Source: Elusimicrobiota bacterium (lineage in GTDB: Bacteria; Elusimicrobiota; Elusimicrobia; UBA1565; UBA9628). From it: a stretch of 7,832 nt of DNA. Shown here in pieces: positions 1 to 4,994 of the stretch (position 1 is its first letter; each line of letters opens with the position of its first letter). The notes beneath the pieces are model-generated. The model did no database searches and was not told where the DNA came from. It was given only the letters and a program-made list of their open reading frames with translations. The translations under genes and the position numbers were made by a program. Location of the stretch: the NCBI GenBank assembly GCA_028717525.1, contig JAQUNT010000091.1, positions 1-7,832 of the forward strand. Reading direction: 5' to 3'.

Positions 1-35
1 GCCGCGGCCACAGTCCCATGAAGTCGGGGGCTCAG

Positions 36-1025
36 TCAGCCTAGCGAGCCCAGGATCTGCCGGTAGCTGTGGTAGCGCGGCAGACGCCGCAGGACGCAGG
101 CCGGCTCGGCTTCGTGGGCGCAGCCCGGGCCGCAGAGCGCGGCCGCGGAGGCGAGCTCCTTGAAATGCGCCAGCAGGCCGGCGCGGCCGACGCCCACCAA
201 GGCGAAGTTCATGATGCCCGGGGTGTCGATCCAATTCGACTCCTTGGGGCCGGGCAGGAGCACGGCTCCGCTGGTGGTGTGGCGGCCCTTGCCGCTGGCC
301 GCGCTCAGCTCTGCGACCCGTCCGCAGGCCTCGTCGCCCAGCAGCCGTCGCAGCAGCGAGGTCTTGCCCACCCCCGAGTGTCCGCAGAAAGCGGCGGTCT
401 GGCCGCGCAGGCGGGACCGGAGTTCCGCCGCGCCCGCTCCGGAGCGCGCGCTGGTCTCCAGCACCGGCACTCCCGCCGCCGGGTAGAGCTCCCAGGGCCG
501 CTCGTCGCCGGGCCCCAGGAGGTCCGTCTTGTTGACGCAGAGCAGGGCCGGTATGCCCTGCGCCGAGGCCGCCACCAGGAAGCGGTCGATGATCCCGACG
601 GAGAACTCGGGCTCGCGCGCCGCGGCCACCACGACCAGGCAGTCGATGTTGGCGGCGATGACGTGCAGCAGGGGGTCCCGGGAGTTGGGAGCCGAGCGCA
701 CGAGCTGGTTGCGGCGTTCGCAGCGGCCGGTGATGGTCCCGGCTTGGACCCGGACCCGGTCCCCGACGCAGACCGGGGAGCGCTCGCGCGCGGCGCCGCC
801 GACGGCCAGGCTCGCCATGCGGTAGTCGCAGAGCAGGCGCTCGCCGGCGCCGTCGCGGCGCACCGCGCTCTGGTTCGGGAAGACCTCGGCCACCACGGCG
901 TTGCCCTCCTCGGGCCGCAGGATGAAGCCCCGCCGCGGGGCCGCCTTGCGGGAGTGCTTGGGGCGGGGGGACCGGTCCTCGCTGTCGAGCCAGCGCTCAT
1001 CGCCGCCCAGGAACTTGGGCGGCAT
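36..1025 (-). CDS. rsgA: Ribosome small-subunit-dependent GTPase RsgA
   Basis: RsgA is a circularly permuted GTPase that binds the nearly mature 30S subunit and hydrolyses GTP during late 30S assembly in the cytoplasm. The 329 residues show the expected order: an OB-fold-like N-terminal region (about 40-110), then G4 NKTD (165-168), a G5-like TSA (191-193), the P-loop GHSGVGKTS (215-223), the G2 threonines T250/T251, and G3 DTPG (267-270). The C-terminal zinc knuckle uses C298, C302, H304 and C310. Its first spacing is Cys-x3-Cys, where the family usually has x4, and the helix after the last Cys is short. The first 30 residues are charged and do not resemble the conserved OB fold. The ATG directly follows the engB stop (TAGATG) with no Shine-Dalgarno sequence, so translational coupling is likely. 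Identity is very sure; the exact start is fairly sure. Confidence 0.95.
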   Translation of the reverse strand: MPPKFLGGDERWLDSEDRSPRPKHSRKAAPRRGFILRPEEGNAVVAEVFPNQSAVRRDGAGERLLCDYRMASLAVGGAARERSPVCVGDRVRVQAGTITGRCERRNQLVRSAPNSRDPLLHVIAANIDCLVVVAAAREPEFSVGIIDRFLVAASAQGIPALLCVNKTDLLGPGDERPWELYPAAGVPVLETSARSGAGAAELRSRLRGQTAAFCGHSGVGKTSLLRRLLGDEACGRVAELSAASGKGRHTTSGAVLLPGPKESNWIDTPGIMNFALVGVGRAGLLAHFKELASAAALCGPGCAHEAEPACVLRRLPRYHSYRQILGSLG

Positions 1026-1613
1026 CTAGGAGTCGAGCCAGACGGTCAGTTCGGCCCGCAGTCCGCTCAGGCCGAGCCCGTCCTTGGCGCTGACCCAGGC
1101 CAGGTCTTCCGCCTGCAGGCCCAGGGCCTGGGCCACGTCCCGCCTCTGGGCCGAGGCGCGGGAGGGCTTGACCTGGTCGGCCTTGGTCGCGACCGCGCGC
1201 CAGGGCAGGTCCGCGGCCTCCAGCCATTTGAGCATCATGAGGTCCAGCTTGGTGGGCCCGACCTTGGCGTCGATCAAAGCGCAGACCATGCGCAGGCCCG
1301 GCCTGCCGGTGAGGTAGCCTTCGATCATCGGGCCCCAGCCGTCGCGCTCCGCTTGCGGGCCGGAGGCGAAGCCGTAGCCGGGCAGGTCCACGAGCCAGCG
1401 GCCGTGGCTGACCTGGAACACGTTGATGGTCCGGGTCCGGCCCGGCGTGTTGGACACGCGCGCGATGTCCTTGCGGCACACGGCGTTGAGCAAGGAGCTC
1501 TTGCCGACGTTGGAGCGGCCCACGAAGGCCGCCTCGGCGGCGCAGGGGCCGATCCGCGCGGGATCGGTGGCGCTCAAGAGGAACTCGGCTGCGGCGAGGG
1601 GGGGCGCGCTCAT
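1026..1613 (-). CDS. engB: Ribosome biogenesis GTP-binding protein EngB (YihA/YsxC)
   Basis: EngB is a small Ras-like GTPase needed for assembly of the 50S subunit. The 195 residues are the normal family length. Motifs in order are G1 GRSNVGKSS (32-40), the G2 region TPGRTRTINVF (56-66), G3 DLPG (76-79), the family segment LIDAKVGPTKLDLMMLKWL (113-131), G4 TKAD (143-146) and G5 SAK (175-177). The frame stays open upstream as far as 1883, but that part overlaps the divergent RRM gene and reads as non-homologous sequence. The start at 1613 gives the standard N-terminus and lies just downstream of an extended -10 motif. No clear Shine-Dalgarno sequence precedes it. It is the first gene of a two-gene unit with rsgA, so GTPases for both ribosomal subunits would be made from one transcript. 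Confidence 0.95.
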   Translation of the reverse strand: MSAPPLAAAEFLLSATDPARIGPCAAEAAFVGRSNVGKSSLLNAVCRKDIARVSNTPGRTRTINVFQVSHGRWLVDLPGYGFASGPQAERDGWGPMIEGYLTGRPGLRMVCALIDAKVGPTKLDLMMLKWLEAADLPWRAVATKADQVKPSRASAQRRDVAQALGLQAEDLAWVSAKDGLGLSGLRAELTVWLDS

Positions 1614-1629
1614 CTTGGGGAGGCAGTCG

Positions 1630-1638
1630 ATTGTAGCA
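1630..1638 (-). promoter_or_regulatory. Extended -10 promoter candidate for engB-rsgA
   Basis: The minus strand reads TGCTACAAT, an extended -10 element (TGn followed by TACAAT). It ends 16 bases before the engB ATG. No convincing -35 hexamer lies 16-18 bases upstream, which is tolerated for extended -10 promoters. The predicted transcript start would leave a leader of only about 10 bases. This is inferred from sequence only. Confidence 0.5.
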
Positions 1639-1669
1639 TTTGCGGCCCGGCGGCCCGAGCGTCTGGAAA

Positions 1670-1678
1670 TGCCATAAT
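1670..1678 (+). promoter_or_regulatory. Extended -10 promoter candidate for the RRM gene
   Basis: The plus strand reads TGCCATAAT, a TGn extension followed by CATAAT, with only five bases (1679-1683) before the ATG. A transcript start at the usual distance from the -10 falls on or within one base of the start codon, so the mRNA would be leaderless. No -35 is evident in the GC-rich sequence upstream. It faces the engB promoter candidate across about 31 bases. Confidence 0.5.
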
Positions 1679-1683
1679 GTCCC

Positions 1684-2415
1684 ATGGGCAACAACCTTTT
1701 CGTCACCGGCTTCCCGTACGAATTGACCCAGGAGGGCCTGGGCCAGCTGTTCGCCGGCTGCGGCAGCGTGGTCAGCGTCAAGATCCTCGTGGAGCGCGGC
1801 ACGGGCCGCTCGCGCGGCATCGGCTTCGTGGTCATGTCCGCGGAGGCCGAGGCGCAGTCCGCCATCAAGAAGCTCAACGGCACGACCGTCGGCCACCGCC
1901 AGATCTTCGTCGCCGAGGCGCGCCCTTCCGAGAGGCCCGCTGACGGCGGCTACACCGGCCCCGAGCGCCGCTCGGGCAAGGACCGGCGGCGCAGCCCCCC
2001 TGTTCCAGCCGCGGGAGCCTCCGGCCAGAGACGGCCCTGGGAAAAGAAGCCTTGGGACAAGGACCGCAAGCCCGGCTTCGGCGCCAAGAAGCCTTGGGAG
2101 AAGAAGCCCTGGGACAAGGACCGCAAGCCCGGCTTCGGCGCCAAGAAGCCCTGGGAGAAGAAGCCCTGGGACAAGGACAAGAAACCCGGCTTCGGCGACA
2201 AAAAAACCTGGGCGAGGAAGCCCTGGGACAAGGACCGCAAACCCGGTTTCGGCGCCAAGAAGCCTTGGGAAAAGAAGCCTTGGGACAAGATGCACAGCCC
2301 CCCGGACAAGAAGAAGTGGAACGCGGGGGGCCCGGGCGGTGGACGCAGGCCCGGCGATCTCAAGAGCAAGCCCGGCGGGTTCAAGCGCAGGCCCGGCGGC
2401 GGCTACCGGGGCTAG
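1684..2415 (+). CDS. RRM RNA-binding protein with Lys/Trp/Pro repeat tail
   Basis: This 243-residue protein has an N-terminal RNA recognition motif (about residues 4-79) like the short bacterial RRM proteins. RNP2 is LFVTGF (5-10) and RNP1 is RGIGFVVM (44-51). F6 and F48 are the kept RNA-stacking aromatics, while the usual third RNP1 aromatic is I46. A basic linker follows (93-103, containing ERRSGKDRRR), then about 4.6 copies of a 19-residue repeat (116-202) and a Gly/Arg/Lys-rich end (203-243). Many bacterial RRM proteins end in short Gly- or Arg-rich tails; this ordered Trp/Lys repeat is distinctive. The tail is probably disordered, strongly basic and able to bind RNA or ribosomes (inference). 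The start is fixed by an in-frame TAA at 1675-1677 and by RNP2 beginning at residue 5. There is no Shine-Dalgarno sequence. Neighbouring ribosome-assembly genes support a role in RNA or ribosome biology. Confidence 0.93.
   Translation: MGNNLFVTGFPYELTQEGLGQLFAGCGSVVSVKILVERGTGRSRGIGFVVMSAEAEAQSAIKKLNGTTVGHRQIFVAEARPSERPADGGYTGPERRSGKDRRRSPPVPAAGASGQRRPWEKKPWDKDRKPGFGAKKPWEKKPWDKDRKPGFGAKKPWEKKPWDKDKKPGFGDKKTWARKPWDKDRKPGFGAKKPWEKKPWDKMHSPPDKKKWNAGGPGGGRRPGDLKSKPGGFKRRPGGGYRG
2029..2289 (+). repeat. 57-bp in-frame tandem repeat, about 4.6 copies
   Basis: Five consecutive units start at 2029, 2086, 2143, 2200 and 2257, the last being partial. The encoded consensus is KKPWEKKPWDKDRKPGFGA (19 residues). 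Each full unit holds two Trp residues and a Phe embedded in alternating basic and acidic residues. Unit 4 is the most diverged (TWAR in place of PWEK), and units 3 and 4 carry small substitutions. Units 1 and 5 share synonymous codons (GAA for Glu, CCT for the second Pro) that differ from units 2 and 3, so copies were probably exchanged or duplicated at different times. Because whole units are multiples of three bases, copy-number change keeps the frame. Confidence 0.97.
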
Positions 2416-2438
2416 CGCCTTGCGGCCTGGTCGCTAGC
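2411..2438. terminator. Inverted repeat spanning two convergent stop codons
   Basis: GCTAGCG (2411-2417) and CGCTAGC (2432-2438) form a perfect 7-bp stem around a 14-base loop. The TAG stop of the RRM gene (2413-2415) lies in the left arm and the TAG stop of uup (2434-2436, minus strand) in the right arm. There is no T tract on either side, so it is not a classical intrinsic terminator. A bidirectional termination or RNA-end-protecting role is only inferred. GCTAGC is itself palindromic, so chance cannot be excluded. Confidence 0.35.
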
Positions 2439-4245
2439 GGCTCGGGGAGCGCCTGGCTGCGAGCTCTTCCCAGCGCGTGAAGAGCGTTTCAATGCTCCCC
2501 AGAGCCGCCTCCAGGCTTTCCTGCCGTTTGCCGAGTTCGGCCGCGTCCGTGGCCACGGACGGGTCCTCCAGCGCCAGACGGGCCGCGGCGGCTTTCTGCT
2601 CGGCTGCGTGGATGGCGGCCTCCATGCCGCGCAGCTCCCGGAGCTCCTTCTTGGTGAGCCCAGGCGCGGAAGGGCTTGCGGCGGGTCCCGCCGGCTGCGC
2701 GGCAGCGGGGACGTCGCGCTGCCGCTGCCTCCAATCTTCCCATTGGGAGAGGTCGGCGAAGAAGCCTGCGTGACCCTTGCCGTCCAGGGCCAAGAGTCCT
2801 CTACTCACCTGGTCCAGCAGGTAGCGGTCGTGGGTCACCAGCACCAGCGCCCCCGAAAATTCCCGCATGCTGGATTCCAGCACCTCCAGCGACAGCAGGT
2901 CCAGATCGTTGGTGGGTTCGTCCAGAAGCAGCAGGTCAGCGGGCTTGAGCATCAGCCGGGCGATGAGCACGCGGGACTGTTCGCCGCCGGAGAGGCGGCT
3001 CAAGGGGAAGTCGAGCTGTTCCTGGCGGAAGAGGAATCGCGCCGCCCAGCCGCGGACGTGGATGCGGCTGCCCTTGTACTCCACGTGGTCCCCGTTCTCG
3101 CAGAGCGCCCGGCGCAGGCTGAGGCTCAGGTCGAGCTGCTCGCGGTGCTGGTCGAAGCTCGCCACCCGCAGCCCGTCGGCCGGCTTGAGCCGGCCTGAGT
3201 CCGGCTCGAGCTCTCCCGCCAGCAGCTTGAGCAAGGTGCTCTTGCCGCTGCCGTTCTCGCCGATCAGGCCCAGCTTGTCGCCTGGGCCCAGGGAGAGGCT
3301 CAGCGGTCCGAAGAGTTTGCGGCCCCCCAGGCTTTTCTCGATTGCGACGGCCTCCAGCAGGCGCTTGGTCTGGCGCCCGCTGCCTGAAAAATCGATATCC
3401 GCGGCGCGCCCCTGGGCGTTGCGGTACTTGAGTTCGTCGAGCTGGGCGCTGAGCTCCCCGGCGCGGTCAATGCGGGCCGCCTGCTTGGTGGTTCTGGCCT
3501 TGGGGCCCTTGCGCAGCCATTCGATCTCGTTGCGCACCGTGTTGCGCAGCGAGTCCTCCTGCGCCTCCTGGGCGGCGAACAGGGCCTCGCGGTTCTCAAG
3601 GAAGCGGCTGTAATTGCCCGCGCTGCTGAAGTGGCCCTCGGGGTAGCGCTGGTTCAACTCGATGACGCGGTTGCTGACGCGCTCCAGGAAGCGGCGGTCG
3701 TGAGTGACCACGAGGAATGAGAACCTCACGCCGGAAAGCAGGTCCTCGAGCCAAAGCACTCCCTCCAGGTCGAGGTGATTGGTCGGCTCGTCTATGAGCA
3801 GCAGGTCCGGCTCGCGCAGCACCCGGCCGAGTAGGGCGAGCCGCTTGCGCCAGCCGCCGGAGAGTACGCAGACCGGCTGCTGAGGGTCCGGGAACCCCGC
3901 CTCTCTGAGCCCGGCGGCCACGCGCCTATCGATCTCGTGGTCCTGCAGGGAAAGGCCCCGGAGGGCTCGGCTGAGCTCCGCGCTCACGCTGAGTCCCGGG
4001 CCGGGATCCTCGAAGCGCTCCTGCTGGGGCAGATATCCCACGCTCAGGCCGCGCCGCGAGGACAGCGCGCCGCTGTCCGGAGTCTCCCGGCCCGCCAGGA
4101 TCCTCAGGAGAGTCGACTTGCCCGCGCCGTTGGGCCCGATGAGCCCGGTGCGGTCGCCGGCAGCGATCCCGAAGGAAAGGCCCTCGAAGAGCGGGCGGGC
4201 TCCGAAGCTCTTGGAAAGACCCTGGCAGCTCAGCAGGACGGCCAT
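2434..4245 (-). CDS. uup: ABC-F ATPase, Uup subfamily
   Basis: ABC-F proteins are soluble twin-ATPase factors without membrane domains. They act on ribosomes, and Uup has also been linked to DNA metabolism. The 603 residues carry two complete cassettes: Walker A GPNGAGKST (37-45) and GENGSGKST (329-337), signatures LSGGW (128-132) and LSGGE (418-422), Walker B with catalytic glutamates E153 and E443, and switch histidines H182 and H472. The inter-domain linker has IEWLRKGPKARTTKQAARID (241-260), which is typical of Uup. A Pro/Ala-rich hinge (513-529) leads to a C-terminal coiled coil starting LTKKELREL (530-538), the Uup C-terminal domain. All catalytic residues are present, so it should be active. 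A weak Shine-Dalgarno-like AGGGG lies about 10 bases before the ATG. The gene lies downstream of the tRNA and its terminator and has no obvious promoter of its own. Confidence 0.95.
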   Translation of the reverse strand: MAVLLSCQGLSKSFGARPLFEGLSFGIAAGDRTGLIGPNGAGKSTLLRILAGRETPDSGALSSRRGLSVGYLPQQERFEDPGPGLSVSAELSRALRGLSLQDHEIDRRVAAGLREAGFPDPQQPVCVLSGGWRKRLALLGRVLREPDLLLIDEPTNHLDLEGVLWLEDLLSGVRFSFLVVTHDRRFLERVSNRVIELNQRYPEGHFSSAGNYSRFLENREALFAAQEAQEDSLRNTVRNEIEWLRKGPKARTTKQAARIDRAGELSAQLDELKYRNAQGRAADIDFSGSGRQTKRLLEAVAIEKSLGGRKLFGPLSLSLGPGDKLGLIGENGSGKSTLLKLLAGELEPDSGRLKPADGLRVASFDQHREQLDLSLSLRRALCENGDHVEYKGSRIHVRGWAARFLFRQEQLDFPLSRLSGGEQSRVLIARLMLKPADLLLLDEPTNDLDLLSLEVLESSMREFSGALVLVTHDRYLLDQVSRGLLALDGKGHAGFFADLSQWEDWRQRQRDVPAAAQPAGPAASPSAPGLTKKELRELRGMEAAIHAAEQKAAAARLALEDPSVATDAAELGKRQESLEAALGSIETLFTRWEELAARRSPSR

Positions 4246-4260
4246 ATGGCTGACACCCCT

Positions 4261-4289
4261 ACAAACACGAAACCCGCCTTTCGGCGGGT
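4261..4289 (-). terminator. Intrinsic terminator downstream of tRNA-Met
   Basis: On the minus strand ACCCGCC, a GAAA tetraloop and GGCGGGT form a perfect 7-bp GC-rich stem (arms 4283-4289 and 4272-4278). It is followed by the T-rich tail TTCGTGTTTGT. It begins about 40 bases after the tRNA 3' end and ends 15 bases before uup. The orientation fits termination of the tRNA transcript, and readthrough could still supply uup. The plus-strand side has no T tract. Confidence 0.75.
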
Positions 4290-4330
4290 CAAGGTCCCGA
4301 CATTTCTCGTTACGGGTTCGAAACTCTAAA

Positions 4331-4407
4331 TGGTTGCGGGGGGTGGATTTGAACCACCGACCTCAAGGTTATGAGCCTTGCGAGCTACCGGGCTGCTCTA
4401 CCCCGCA
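4331..4407 (-). tRNA. Initiator-type tRNA-Met (anticodon CAT)
   Basis: The 77-base gene folds as a full cloverleaf with CCA encoded. The acceptor arm is TGCGGGG/CCCCGCA, the D stem GAGC/GCTC, the anticodon stem CAAGG/CCTTG around the loop CTCATAA, and the T stem GGTGG/CCACC around TTCAAAT. The anticodon is at 4371-4373. Initiator identity rests on the A11:T24 pair, the D loop, and near identity to E. coli tRNA-fMet over the acceptor, D arm, anticodon loop and variable loop (AGGTC). Two initiator hallmarks are altered. The 1:72 position is a weak T:A pair instead of the C-A mismatch. The anticodon stem has A29:T41 where three G:C pairs are usual, leaving two. An elongator or tRNA-Ile2 (CAT) identity is less likely but not fully excluded. 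Confidence 0.95.
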
Positions 4408-4412
4408 TTGAG

Positions 4413-4441
4413 ATGATAGCACACGGGGCTTGCGGAGTCAA
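4413..4441 (-). promoter_or_regulatory. Sigma-70-type promoter of the tRNA gene
   Basis: The minus strand has TTGACT (4436-4441), a 17-base spacer and TATCAT (4413-4418), then five bases before the mature tRNA 5' end. Each hexamer matches the consensus at five of six positions and the spacing is ideal, so this is the clearest promoter in the window. It lies back to back with the promoter candidate of the ferritin-like gene. Confidence 0.8.
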
Positions 4442-4475
4442 TAGAACGCCGGGATCGACGGATCTCAGTTCCGGC

Positions 4476-4504
4476 TTTCCATACTGCCGCAAAACCGCTA
4501 GAAT
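4476..4504 (+). promoter_or_regulatory. Promoter candidate for the ferritin-cyclase-hemerythrin operon
   Basis: TTTCCA (4476-4481), a 17-base spacer and TAGAAT (4499-4504) resemble a sigma-70-type promoter, with matches at four and five of six positions. The -10 ends 16 bases before the ATG at 4521, so the leader would be about 10 bases. No regulator binding site was recognised. Confidence 0.5.
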
Positions 4505-4520
4505 TCCGCAAACCCGGCTT

Positions 4521-4994
4521 ATGGAGCCTAGACAGCAGGCGCAGATCGCGGAGACCATGGCGGCCATGAAGGACGCCGAGCTGGCCGTTTCGGAATTCTA
4601 CACGGTCTGCGCCAACATCTCCCCTCAGGACGCGGAGCTCTGGCAGGACCTGTCCAAGCAGGAAGCCAACCACGCGCAGATCGTGGCCCAGATGGAGAAG
4701 CTCTTCGCGACCCGGCCGGAGGACTTCCGGCCGGGCCGGCCTTTCAACGCCGTGGCCATCCGGACCTTCATCAAGGGGATCAAGTGGAACCAGGAGCGCG
4801 CCCTCAAGGGAGCGCTGCCGCGGCGGCAATTGATCGGCGTCGCCCGGGACATCGAGAGCTCCATCATCGAGAGCAGCTTCAGAAACATCGTCGAGACCCA
4901 GAACCAGGAGTTCCAGGAGCTGATGAAGCAGCTCCTCGACGAGACCGCCGACCACCACGGCAAGATCGACAAGCTGCTCAAAGAGGCGCAATGA
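4521..4994 (+). CDS. Ferritin-like/rubrerythrin-like four-helix protein
   Basis: The 157 residues are predicted to form a cytoplasmic ferritin-like bundle that binds a di-iron centre, by family analogy. Helix 1 contains AELAVSEFY (19-27), with E20 as the likely ligand. Helix 2 contains SKQEANH (45-51), the classic ExxH with E48 and H51. Helix 3 contains ARDIESSI (108-115), with E112. Helix 4 contains DETADHH (140-146), where the expected ExxH is replaced by E141-x3-H145, so metal binding may be modified. No rubredoxin-type Cys domain follows, so it is not a full rubrerythrin. The frame extends upstream to 4371, but that part crosses the tRNA and promoters. M1 at 4521 is preferred, with M13 and M16 as alternatives; no strong Shine-Dalgarno sequence precedes M1. 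Its stop overlaps the cyclase start (ATGA), so the two are translationally coupled. Exact substrate is unknown. Confidence 0.8.
   Translation: MEPRQQAQIAETMAAMKDAELAVSEFYTVCANISPQDAELWQDLSKQEANHAQIVAQMEKLFATRPEDFRPGRPFNAVAIRTFIKGIKWNQERALKGALPRRQLIGVARDIESSIIESSFRNIVETQNQEFQELMKQLLDETADHHGKIDKLLKEAQ

Noticed and set aside
1..35. Start of a further minus-strand gene (ATG at 19) after rsgA
   Set aside because: Only about six codons are visible, without a Shine-Dalgarno sequence or recognisable protein sequence, so it cannot be supported.
1614..1883. N-terminal extension of engB up to 1883
   Set aside because: It overlaps the divergent RRM coding region and the promoter candidates, and the added residues do not resemble EngB.
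69..1943. Very long plus-strand open frame opposite rsgA and engB
   Set aside because: High G+C keeps antisense frames open. The translation is low-complexity Ala/Gly/Arg/His sequence with no fold, while the minus strand encodes two well-conserved GTPases.
2029..2289. CRISPR-like array
   Set aside because: The units are directly contiguous 57-bp coding repeats with no unique spacers and an intact reading frame.
997..2295. Long minus-strand open frame across engB and the RRM repeat region
   Set aside because: It is antisense to the RRM gene and out of frame with engB. Its repetitive part is only the 57-bp repeat read backwards, and no recognisable domain appears.
4306..4330. Second tRNA or tRNA remnant (GGGTTCGAAACT resembles a T loop)
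   Set aside because: The flanking bases do not form a T stem and no other arms can be found on either strand.
4371..4520. N-terminal extension of the ferritin-like protein up to 4371
   Set aside because: This part covers the tRNA gene on the other strand and both promoters. The start at 4521 gives a normal-length helical protein.
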